A stretch of DNA of 43,325 nt, taken from contig DATBKB010000069.1 of assembly GCA_036556145.1 (NCBI GenBank), positions 1 through 43,325 of the forward strand, in the 5' to 3' direction. How positions within the stretch are numbered: the first letter of the stretch is position 1; every line of letters begins with the position of its first letter. A program made the translations under genes and the position numbers. This stretch comes from JACDAV01 sp036556145. Its GTDB lineage: Bacteria; Chloroflexota; Limnocylindria; Limnocylindrales; CSP1-4. Below are positions 8,201 to 14,847 of this stretch, piece by piece. The notes under the pieces were generated by a model that saw only the letters and a list, made by a program, of their open reading frames with translations, had not been told where the DNA came from and did no database searches.

Positions 8201-10770
8201 TCGGCAAGCGACGTGATCGCCTCGAAGCTCGCCCGTCCGAGCTCCGTGCCGTCGCCCGGGTCCAGCATGACGAGATCGCCGCTCGTGAGGACCACGACGA
8301 GGCCCGTGCCGTCGGCGGTCACATGGATCATGGCGATCCCGGCGTCGAGGCGGGCGACAACCGAGGAGGCCGCCTCGAGGTGCGGCCCGCCCGCGGCGCG
8401 ATCGGCGTCGAGCTGATGGAGGTCGATCGCCAGGAGCTCGCCTGTGTCGGTGCCGGCGTAGAGGACGTGCAGGGCGGGGTCGACCGCGAGCGCGGACGAG
8501 CCGGCGAGCGGCTCGGTCGAGACGAGCGCGCGGGTGTGAAGGTCGTAGCTCCGGATCTCCGACCCCGTGGCCACGTGGAGGCGGTCGCCGGCCCGCCGAT
8601 CGGGATCGAGCGAGTCGAGCCAGCGCTCCTCGACGACGGCGGCGCGGACCTGGACGCCGAGCTCGCTCGTCGCGCCGACGCGATCGTCGCCGAACGCGGC
8701 GAGGCCGCCGGCCATCGCGTACTTCGCGAGGTGCGGGTGGGTCCACTCGTAGATGTCGTGGTCGAGCCCGTAGCGCCACGACTGGAGGAACTCCGTCCCC
8801 GTCCGCGCGTGATAGACCTCGTCGAAGTGCATGCGGTACGGCTCGGCGAGGCGCCAGACGCGCAGCACGAGGGCGGCGACGACGAGGACGGCGAGGATCC
8901 AGAGATCGAGCCGGTCGAGCCTGCCGCCGCGCTCCCCGGCGAGGACGGCGGAGCGATCGGCCCGCACCGGTCGGTCGCCGATCCGGCTCATGAACCAGCC
9001 GACCGGGCCGGCCTCGACGAACGAGGGCCGCCCGTGCCACACGGGCAGTCCGGCGGCGGCGGTCGAAGCGGCGGTCGACGTGGCGGTCGACGTGGCGGTC
9101 GACGTGCCCGCCGCCCGGGGCTCGAGAGCAGGCCGCCACCGCCGGCGCGACCGATCCTCAGGCAGCCACTCGACCGGGGCCCCCGTCGCGCCGCGATCGC
9201 CCGATGGGGCCCACGCCTCCACCTCCCACGTCTCATCGGCTGGCGGCTCGGCCGCGGCGGCCTGGTCGATCTCGGCGGTCAACCGCTCCATCGCCTCAGC
9301 GCGGAGCTGGAGGGCCGCCCAGGCGAACGCGCCGGCCGTCAGGGCGGCGACGATCGTGACGCCCGGCGCCGATCGCAGGCCCTGGCCGATCCCCAGCCAG
9401 TCGGTGATCCCGGGGTTGTCGGTGTAGATCGTCGTCAGGACGACGTACATGTTCGCGAACGTCGCGACCGCCGCAGCGACGTACGCGATTCGCCACCGCC
9501 ACGAGACGGCGGCGAGGATGACCGCGACCGCGTACAGCGGGTAGAGGTACCGCTCGTGGACGCGCGTCGGCAGGACGAAGAAGGCGAGCGTCAGGATCGC
9601 CACGCCGACGAGGATCGTCACGCGATCCGGCCGCCTCGCGACGACCAGCGCGATCGCCAGGATCGCGACAAGCAGCAGCGTCGTCCCGACGACGACCGCC
9701 GGGATCGAGCCGAACGTGAACGCCTCGGTGCAGGCCCCGCCGCCGGCCGTCGTCGCGACGATGACGTCGCAGACCCACGTGCCGGTCGCGGCGAGCCCGC
9801 CGCCGTTGTGCTCGAGCAGGGCCCACGGGTTGTAGGCGTTCACGGTCAGGTACGGGTACCCGCCCGCGGCCGTCGCGACCTGGGCGCCGAGGTCGACGAT
9901 CGAAAGTCCGAACGGTGCGGACAGCAGGATCGCGGTGACCACGCCGGCAAGGCCCGTCGTGAGGATGCGGACGGGACCCTGGACACGCCGCTCCCAGTCG
10001 GTCGTCGTCGCACCCGCATCCACTTCGCTCTCGTCGGCGTCGTCCGGATCCACCGGCCACAGCGCGCGGCGGATCGTCACCGCGGCGACGATCGGCACGA
10101 GGATGCCGAGTTGCGGCTTGATGATCGCGGCGATGACGGTGAAGACCGCCGAGCGCTCGGGTCGGTCGCGCCACAGCTCCCGGATCCCCAGCAGCAGGAA
10201 GACCATCCCGACCGAGTCGACCTGGCCCCAGACGACGCTGTCGAACCACGTGATCGGGTTGAAGACGACGATCGCCGCGGCGACGAGCCCCGCTCTCCGG
10301 CCCGCGCCGATCTCCCGGGCCATCGACCAGGCGAGCCAGCCGAGGGCGAGGTCGGCGAGGATCGCCGGGAGCTTGATGAAATCGCCGGTGGCGAGCATCG
10401 AGAGCGGCGGCAGGTCGGCCAGGATGCCCAGCAGCGGCACCGGGCGAAGGAGATCGGCGACGACTCGCAGGGCGTCCTCCAGGCCACCGACCAGCCACAG
10501 GAAGTACATGTAGCCGGGCGTGTAGTCGTGGAAGAAATCGCGGGCGTAGAAGCCGAAGGGGCCATCCTGCGCGAGGTTGTCGGCCCAGAACCGGAACGCG
10601 ATCAGGTCGACGCGGAAGCCGGACCCGGGGAGGACGTGTGCGAGAATGAGCCGGAACGCCAGCCCGAGCGCAAGGACGATGAGGATCGCGCTGGCCGCGT
10701 GCCGCGTGCTGGTCGTCCGCGTCGGCGCCTCAGTGCCCCGCCCGGGCTTACCCGCCTCGGGGCCTTTCAC
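5266..10770 (-). CDS. Double GT-C membrane glycosyltransferase: mannosyltransferase-like half fused to PMT-type half with internal propeller-like insert
   Basis: A single 1834-residue frame. Residues about 25-500 are a multi-pass GT-C domain with an early acidic loop (RVDLIAFRFWADN and FFHDYTPGYMYF), as in bacterial mannosyltransferases. Residues about 500-610 are a polar linker with a TSTA repeat. From about 620 a second GT-C unit of the protein O-mannosyltransferase (PMT) family starts: MHFDEVYHA has D650-E651, followed by THPHLAK (H678, H680). The PMT fold resumes only at HAFAWRLPG (1103), then QSRIAMND and a C-terminal block with WWAWPLDLKPVWFYQ. The roughly 400 residues between resemble beta-propeller repeats (DLHTRALVS, ALAVDP, LYAGTDTGELLAIDL). 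It probably transfers mannose or another sugar from a polyprenyl-phosphate carrier on the outer face of the membrane. GTG start with GGAGG upstream. Confidence 0.85.
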   Translation of the reverse strand: MKGPEAGKPGRGTEAPTRTTSTRHAASAILIVLALGLAFRLILAHVLPGSGFRVDLIAFRFWADNLAQDGPFGFYARDFFHDYTPGYMYFLWLVGGLEDALRVVADLLRPVPLLGILADLPPLSMLATGDFIKLPAILADLALGWLAWSMAREIGAGRRAGLVAAAIVVFNPITWFDSVVWGQVDSVGMVFLLLGIRELWRDRPERSAVFTVIAAIIKPQLGILVPIVAAVTIRRALWPVDPDDADESEVDAGATTTDWERRVQGPVRILTTGLAGVVTAILLSAPFGLSIVDLGAQVATAAGGYPYLTVNAYNPWALLEHNGGGLAATGTWVCDVIVATTAGGGACTEAFTFGSIPAVVVGTTLLLVAILAIALVVARRPDRVTILVGVAILTLAFFVLPTRVHERYLYPLYAVAVILAAVSWRWRIAYVAAAVATFANMYVVLTTIYTDNPGITDWLGIGQGLRSAPGVTIVAALTAGAFAWAALQLRAEAMERLTAEIDQAAAAEPPADETWEVEAWAPSGDRGATGAPVEWLPEDRSRRRWRPALEPRAAGTSTATSTATSTAASTAAAGLPVWHGRPSFVEAGPVGWFMSRIGDRPVRADRSAVLAGERGGRLDRLDLWILAVLVVAALVLRVWRLAEPYRMHFDEVYHARTGTEFLQSWRYGLDHDIYEWTHPHLAKYAMAGGLAAFGDDRVGATSELGVQVRAAVVEERWLDSLDPDRRAGDRLHVATGSEIRSYDLHTRALVSTEPLAGSSALAVDPALHVLYAGTDTGELLAIDLHQLDADRAAGGPHLEAASSVVARLDAGIAMIHVTADGTGLVVVLTSGDLVMLDPGDGTELGRASFEAITSLADAGTTTAVVARPPSVVDPAAAAATLAAVLGGDAGEYEAQLTAEADRVVIAAIPETGDRRTEIDDALANGELEGISVDDVTRVAVGYDRGIAFLAPSAGAVVQRMQLDGGVQGMAFANFDQPSLYVTNDHPDGPRYAIVTVGGTSAPDDANLGQTFPLPAPGGWVGFDESSDQIHILGPPPAGRPSDQAATVYVIEPHANAVYADAALPFAPAAIALDVNESFLSSDRQELLALEADGTVATVDVGSHAFAWRLPGVLAGVAMAALLYVLARILFERRAVAVVVALLVLLDGMLFVQSRIAMNDAYVGLFIVAAYTLFAALWTGWWRWRGAFWVAMPVVGVLLGLALASKWVAAYAIGALGILILARSALGRVVLLAGLIVVTTVLGYLAISVPADTPPAAGWQIGGLVIQGNLAFMLIMIALTLLAAVVMVLHPIAWSFDELRFAIGAPAIGGLGVALLALATGRMNRLYHVGPIETTPLQLAFGLAFLSIAVAAAFWLAGRAGFGPLAPPPRHDDPVRLLESPAPAPEGWLRPGWALGIPVGWMVACLIAIPIAVYVLSYVPWARLDSHQLVPGWPAGHGGQTLVDLTKSMYDYHNELTDAHPASSPWWAWPLDLKPVWFYQESFAGGTSAAIYDAGNLAIWWMAIPGMAFAAWQAYKRRSLALALVAIGFACQWIPWARIDRAAFQYHYYTELPFLFMGLAYFIAELWHGASRRTWLMARLAAGAAVIGPAVMWLLHRPICNYVRVDAVNPGSQACPTLIPEMVLTWRTAALAVVVGVAVFFLVRQFVALDRYDASDGRGTRGALLPIAVGAGLGLLGLFVVARFIPEVPALRVEGVPVEPIAILVGVPLLGLAAIVATARDARRFVIGLIGAFAAVFLVWYPNISGLPLPDAVFNAYQGVLPTYLYPFQFPVSLVNRNIAPPSLFALGPLALLLALTAAAAILGYCAWLWRIALAERRLDATEDGTGSAYAGTRP
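9058..9105. repeat. 12-bp in-frame tandem repeat, four units
   Basis: Four head-to-tail units of GGCGGTCGACGT (the first ends AAGC instead of ACGT). The repeat lies in the linker between the two GT-C halves of the minus-strand fusion gene and encodes a run of Thr-Ser-Thr-Ala. Being a multiple of three, copy-number change would only lengthen or shorten the linker. Confidence 0.85.
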
Positions 10771-10787
10771 CGATCAGATCGACCTCC

Positions 10788-12413
10788 GTGCACGAGCGCT
10801 TTGAAGTGGACCGCAGGGTAGCACAGGGTCCCCCGGATCCCGGCCGCGAGCTGCCGGCCGACCGGCGCCGCCCCGGCTCGGCCATCGCGGCCGCCGTCGG
10901 GCCCGTGGCCGTCGCCGCGATCGCCCTCGTTCTCATCCGCTCGACGCTCATGCCCGGCCTCGCCTTCTGGGACACGGCCGAGTTCCAGGTGCTGGGCCCG
11001 GTCATGGGAACCGGGCACTCCCCGGGCTATCCGACCTACGCGATCCTCGGCTGGCTGGCGTCGGCCGTCTTCGCCCCATTCGGCGACCCGGCCTTCCGGA
11101 TGAACCTCTTCTCGGCGGTCTGCCTCGCCGGCGCGTCGGGCCTGATGGTCGTGCTCGTCCGGCTCCTCACCGGCTCGATGCCGCTGGGCATCGCGGCCGG
11201 CGTCGGCCTCGCGACCACGCCGCTCGCCTGGCGGCTCGGCAGCCACGCCGAGGGCCACACGCTCCACCTCCTCTTCGTCGCGCTCCTCTTCGTCGCCCTC
11301 GTCGCCTGGGACCGGGAGCGCCGCGCCGGCGGAGGGGATCGGTGGCTGGTGGCCGCCGCGGTCGGCTTCGGGATCTCGGTCGGGAACCACTCCCTCACGC
11401 TGCTGCTGGCGATCCCCATCGCGGCCTACGTCCTCGCCGTCGAGCCGCGGATCCTCCACCGACCGCGCCTCGTCGCGACCTGCCTCCTCGCCGCGATCGG
11501 CATGACGGTCCTCGTGTACCTCGAGCTGCCGCTCCGGGCCGGCCCCTTCCGGGCGCCGTTCGTCTACGGCACGCCGAACACGTGGGACGGCTTCTGGTAC
11601 GTCGCCCTCGCCGAGCAGTTTCGCGGCGCGGTCGGCAACCCGATCGACAACGCGGTGGCCAAGCTCGCGACGCTGGTCGGCCGGACTGTCGCGGAGTTCG
11701 GGATCGCCTCCCTGCTCATCCCGTTCGGCTTCCTCGCCGCGCTCTCGAGGCAGCCGCGATACGCGCTGTTGAGCGGGCTCGCGCTCGTCGGCACGGTGGT
11801 ATTCGCCGGGTCCTACACGAACGCCGACATCACCCGGTATTACCTCGGCCCGGTCTTCATCGCCTGGACCTGGCTGGCGTTCCTTGGGGCGGCCGTCGTC
11901 GACGCCGTCCGTGCCACGGGCCGCCGGTACGGCCCGACGGGCGCCGGCGACCGGTTCAGCCCGGGCCGGGTCGCAATCGCGGTCATCGTCGCGGCGCTCC
12001 TGCTCCTGCCGACGCTCGTCGACCTGCGGTCCCGGTTCGGGCGCATCGACCAGAGCCGCGACGTGGCCGCCAGCCGGTGGCTCGACGGCACGCTCGACGC
12101 CCTGGAGCCGAATGCGGTCGTCGTGAGCTGGTGGAGCTACTCGACGCCGCTATGGTATGGCCAGCTCGTCGAGGGACGGCGACCGGACATCCGGATCGTC
12201 GACGATCGAACCCGCCTCGACGAGCGTCTCGGGGAGGTGAGCGACGTCGTGGAGCGGGCTCGGGCCGAGGGCCGGCCGATCTATCTCATTCGCGCCGACG
12301 AGCGGGAGCTGGCCGACCTCCGCGCCCGCTATCGCCTCGAGCGGGTCGGCAGCGCGTCGGGCAACCTGGTGCGCGTGCTCGGGCCGCGGACTGCGGACGC
12401 CGCCGACTCGTGA
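10788..12413 (+). CDS. DUF2723/GT117-family membrane glycosyltransferase
   Basis: A protein of up to 541 residues with about ten hydrophobic segments. The motif AFWDTAEFQV...GTGHSPGYPTYAILG near residues 60-85 is the DUF2723 signature (acidic pair followed by H-x-PGYP), and SHAEGHTLHLLF follows. DUF2723 proteins are GT-C enzymes, some assigned to O-mannosylation as CAZy GT117. Its divergent partner is the PMT-like fusion, and the next gene overlaps it by 4 bp and would make polyprenyl-phosphate sugar. The start is uncertain: GTG at 10788 lies only 17 bp from the divergent start codon, there is no clear ribosome site, and GTG at 10806 is also possible. Confidence 0.8.
   Translation: MHERFEVDRRVAQGPPDPGRELPADRRRPGSAIAAAVGPVAVAAIALVLIRSTLMPGLAFWDTAEFQVLGPVMGTGHSPGYPTYAILGWLASAVFAPFGDPAFRMNLFSAVCLAGASGLMVVLVRLLTGSMPLGIAAGVGLATTPLAWRLGSHAEGHTLHLLFVALLFVALVAWDRERRAGGGDRWLVAAAVGFGISVGNHSLTLLLAIPIAAYVLAVEPRILHRPRLVATCLLAAIGMTVLVYLELPLRAGPFRAPFVYGTPNTWDGFWYVALAEQFRGAVGNPIDNAVAKLATLVGRTVAEFGIASLLIPFGFLAALSRQPRYALLSGLALVGTVVFAGSYTNADITRYYLGPVFIAWTWLAFLGAAVVDAVRATGRRYGPTGAGDRFSPGRVAIAVIVAALLLLPTLVDLRSRFGRIDQSRDVAASRWLDGTLDALEPNAVVVSWWSYSTPLWYGQLVEGRRPDIRIVDDRTRLDERLGEVSDVVERARAEGRPIYLIRADERELADLRARYRLERVGSASGNLVRVLGPRTADAADS
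10815..10823 (-). promoter_or_regulatory. Possible extended -10 promoter for the GT-C fusion gene
   Basis: Read on the minus strand, TGCTACCCT fits an extended -10 (TGN plus TANNNT) about 45 nt upstream of the GTG start. No good -35 is visible at 17-18 bp. It lies inside the first codons assigned to the divergent gene, which is one reason to doubt that gene's start. Confidence 0.35.
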
Positions 12414-13201
12414 CCACCGCGCCGCGCGCCACCGACGCGCCGCCGCCGCGCGTCCCGGGGCTCTCCTGGTTCTTCCCGGCCCACAACGAGGAGGCCAACG
12501 TCGGGCCGCTCGTCGAGGAGGCGAGGAACGTCCTGCCGACGCTCGCCGACGAGTGGGAGATCGTCGTCGTCGACGACGGCTCGCGCGACCGGACGCTGTC
12601 GATCGCGAGCGAGCTCGCGGCCGCCGACCCGAACCGGATCCGGGTCGTCCACCACCCGACGAACCTCGGCTACGGGGCGGCCTTGCGCTCCGGATTGCGC
12701 GCCGCCCGCCTCGATCTCGTCGCGTTCACCGACGGCGACCGCCAGTTCCGCGTCGCCGACGTCGGCCGGCTCACCGCCCGGCTGCTCGAAGCCGACGCGC
12801 CGGACGTCGTCGCCGGCTACCGGATCAAGCGGGCCGATCCCCTCGTGCGCACGGTGTACGCGCGCCTCTACCGGCTCGCCAACCGGATCTTCTTCGGCAT
12901 CCGGGTCCGCGACATCGACTGCGCCTGCAAGCTGTTCCGCCGCGAGGCGCTCGACGGCATTCGGGTCGAGTCCGGCGGCGCCTTCTTCTCGGCGGAGCTG
13001 CTCATCCGGCTGCGCGAAGCCGGGCGTAAGGTTGCCGAGGTCGGCGTGCCGCACTATCCCCGGACGGCCGGCTCGGCGACGGGGGCGAAGCCGTCGGTCG
13101 TGCTCCGGGCGGTGAAGGACTTCTGGTCGCTGCGCCTTCGACTGTGGGTGAACCGGCGAGCGGCGCTGTCGCGCGGCGAGCCGATCCTCGGCGAGGGCTA
13201 G
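12410..13201 (+). CDS. GT2 glycosyltransferase, polyprenyl-phosphate mannose synthase-like
   Basis: A 263-residue GT-A enzyme. SWFFPAHNEEANVGPLV (about 18-34) and VVVDDGSRDRT (about 51-61) bind the nucleotide sugar, TDGDRQF is the DxD-type region (about 106-112), and DIDCACKLFRR (about 166-176) matches the acceptor loop of dolichyl-phosphate-mannose-synthase-like proteins. No strong C-terminal membrane pair is seen, so it is probably peripheral. The family transfers mannose or glucose from an NDP-sugar to a polyprenyl phosphate at the cytosolic face. The GTG start overlaps the GT117 stop (GTGA). The product would be the donor for the GT-C enzymes beside it; this link is inferred. Confidence 0.85.
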   Translation: MTTAPRATDAPPPRVPGLSWFFPAHNEEANVGPLVEEARNVLPTLADEWEIVVVDDGSRDRTLSIASELAAADPNRIRVVHHPTNLGYGAALRSGLRAARLDLVAFTDGDRQFRVADVGRLTARLLEADAPDVVAGYRIKRADPLVRTVYARLYRLANRIFFGIRVRDIDCACKLFRREALDGIRVESGGAFFSAELLIRLREAGRKVAEVGVPHYPRTAGSATGAKPSVVLRAVKDFWSLRLRLWVNRRAALSRGEPILGEG

Positions 13202-13327
13202 CTGCGTACCGCATGGGCGGCGCATGCACAGAAGGCTTATGAAGGCACGATCTGGTCGCCGCGCCCTGGGTTGAGCCCTCTGACATGCCTACGGGGCATT
13301 CCGGTGATGCCTCGCCTCGGCGAACGA

Positions 13328-13348
13328 GCCCACCAATGCACGGTGGGC
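13328..13348. other. Inverted repeat in the convergent gap 13202-13531
   Basis: A perfect 7-bp stem, GCCCACC/GGTGGGC, with a 7-nt loop, and no T run on either side. The 330-bp gap around it lies between two convergent genes. It holds this hairpin, a weaker one near 13301-13317 and the G/C-only tract. No gene or known RNA was recognised. The segment 13202-13412 is less GC-biased than its surroundings. Confidence 0.4.
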
Positions 13349-13412
13349 ATCGCACAACGTCTCGGGCCCTGCGGCCGCAATGAGTGGACGTCCCGTAATC
13401 CTTCTTGGAATA

Positions 13413-13522
13413 CGCGGGGCGCGGGCGCGGGGCGCGGGCGCGGGCCGGGCGCGGCGCGGGCCGGGCGCGGCGCTAGCGCGGCGCGGGCGCGGGGCGCGGG
13501 CGCGGGCGCGGGCGCGGCGGGG
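13413..13522. repeat. 110-bp tract of almost only G and C (GGGCGCG-type low-complexity repeat)
   Basis: From 13413 to 13522 every base is G or C except a single TA at 13474-13475. It consists of irregular copies of GGGCGC and CGGGC units on the + strand. It starts about 10 bp past the stop of the DUF151 gene and faces the end of the GT2 gene. Such a run could form G-quadruplex, Z-type or very stable hairpin structures and may end transcription from both sides. It is also a spot where assembly errors are likely. Confidence 0.8.
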
Positions 13523-13531
13523 TGCCGGCCC

Positions 13532-14122
13532 TTAGCTGCCGCTCGGACCCTTCCGGCGTTCGCCGCCGCCGCCCCCGCCGAGATCGACGTCGAGCGAGTT
13601 GACGAAGTCCCGGAAGACGTCGAGGCGCGGGTCGACGATCTTCTCGCCGGTCGACTCGAGGGCCGCGGCGCCGGGCGACTCCTCGCCCTCCTCGCCCTCC
13701 TCGATGCCGCTGTCGGCGCCGAGCCCGGCCTGGTCGAGGACCGCCTCGGCCGCGTAGATCCGCACGCCCGAGCGCACGGCGAGCGCGAGCGCGTCGGACG
13801 GTCGCGAGTCGACCTCGACGGTCCGGCCGTCCTGCACGAGGAACAGCCGGGCGTGGTACGTCTCCTCGGCGAGCGTCGAGATGACGACGCGATCGATCCG
13901 GATGCCGAGCTCCTCGAGCGTCGCCGCAAACAGGTCGTGGGTCAGCGGCCGCTCCGGCGTCAGGCCCTGGAGCTTCATCGCGATCGCGCTCGCCTCCCAC
14001 GGCCCGATCCAGATGGGCAGGTACCGCTCGCGATCCGTCTCCTTGAGGATCACGACGTGGCGGCTCGACAGCATGTGGACCCGGACGCTCTCCACGACCA
14101 TCTCGACGAGTCCGTCGGCCAT
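13532..14122 (-). CDS. DUF151 bifunctional-nuclease-family protein
   Basis: A 196-residue protein. Residues 1-140 carry the DUF151 fold: VILKETDRERYLPIWIGPWEASAIAMKLQG (about 25-54), RPLTHDLFAATLEELG, then VEVDSRPSDALALAVRSGVRIYAAEAVLDQAG (about 103-134). The SRPSDAxALAxR block is the family hallmark. The C-terminal 60 residues are acidic, then Gly-rich, and not conserved. Family members were described in plants as bifunctional nucleases; the bacterial role is not settled. It is the last gene of a three-gene operon, starting 8 bp after the rhomboid stop. The ATG at 14122 is chosen because the conserved domain begins within 10 residues. Confidence 0.9.
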   Translation of the reverse strand: MADGLVEMVVESVRVHMLSSRHVVILKETDRERYLPIWIGPWEASAIAMKLQGLTPERPLTHDLFAATLEELGIRIDRVVISTLAEETYHARLFLVQDGRTVEVDSRPSDALALAVRSGVRIYAAEAVLDQAGLGADSGIEEGEEGEESPGAAALESTGEKIVDPRLDVFRDFVNSLDVDLGGGGGGERRKGPSGS

Positions 14123-14130
14123 GGCCGCGA

Positions 14131-14847
14131 TTATCCCACGGTGGCCGCCGGCAGCGGCCTGCGGCGCAGGGTCCTGAGCAGCACGGCGAAGAGCGCGCCG
14201 AACGCGAAACCCCCGATGTGGGCGAAGAACGCGATGTTCGTATCGGCCGCACTCGACGCCCCCAGCGACGCGACGCCATCCAGCAGCTGGAGGACGAACC
14301 AGAAGCCGAGGACGAGCAGCGCCGGCACCTGGACGAGCTGGTAGAAGAAGCCGAGGAACACGAGGGACAGGACGCGCGCCCGCGGATGCAGCACGACGTA
14401 GGCGCCGAGCGTCGCGGCGATGGCCCCGGACGCGCCGACGAGCGGCAGGTCCGATGACTGCCCGATCGCGACGTGCGTCAGCGCTGCGACGACCCCGCCG
14501 ACGAGGTAGAACGCGAGGAACGCGAGCCGCCCAAACCGGTCCTCGACGTTGTTGCCGAAGATCCACAGGTAGAGCAGGTTGGCGAGCAGGTGGATCCAGC
14601 CCACGTGGAGGAACTGGCTCGTCACGAGGTCGACGACGCTCTCGGATGCGAAGTCCCGTCGCGCGATCGCGTCGACCACGCGGGCCGGTACGACACCGTG
14701 CTCCATGAAGAACTGCTCGAGACCCTCCTGGCCCGCGCTCGCCAGCACGCCCATCTCCCAGGCGAACGCGATGAAGCACGCGGCGATGAGGCCGATGGTG
14801 ACGATGGGCGTCCGCCGCGTCGGGTTGACGTCGCGGAGCGGGATCAC
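14131..14847 (-). CDS. Rhomboid-family intramembrane serine protease
   Basis: A 238-residue protein with six or seven membrane segments. The catalytic Ser is S140 in GASG, the catalytic His is H210 in FFAHIGGF, and the supporting HxxxN is H86-N90 in the WIHLLANLLYLWIFG helix. The L1-loop region before it (VVDLVTSQFLHVGW) is also typical. These enzymes cut transmembrane substrates within the bilayer. The start overlaps the stop of the upstream PP2C-like gene by 4 bp, and the DUF151 gene follows after 8 bp. The single-pass PP2C-like protein made from the same transcript is a natural candidate substrate, but that is only suggested by position. Confidence 0.93.
   Translation of the reverse strand: MIPLRDVNPTRRTPIVTIGLIAACFIAFAWEMGVLASAGQEGLEQFFMEHGVVPARVVDAIARRDFASESVVDLVTSQFLHVGWIHLLANLLYLWIFGNNVEDRFGRLAFLAFYLVGGVVAALTHVAIGQSSDLPLVGASGAIAATLGAYVVLHPRARVLSLVFLGFFYQLVQVPALLVLGFWFVLQLLDGVASLGASSAADTNIAFFAHIGGFAFGALFAVLLRTLRRRPLPAATVG

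Noticed and set aside
5261..9139. Second long minus-strand frame of 1292 codons
   Set aside because: It is offset from the GT-C fusion frame, is almost entirely Arg/Ala/Pro/Gly/Asp, and has no hydrophobic segments matching the family.
6394..10821. Open frame of 1475 codons on the + strand
   Set aside because: It lies antisense to the GT-C fusion, has an extreme Arg/Glu/Asp/Gly composition and no domain pattern. It is the GC-driven shadow of the real gene.
13237..13929. Minus-strand frame running through the gap 13202-13531
   Set aside because: Most of it is antisense-frame shadow of the DUF151 gene and the G/C tract, with Arg/Ser/Pro composition and no recognisable start or domain.
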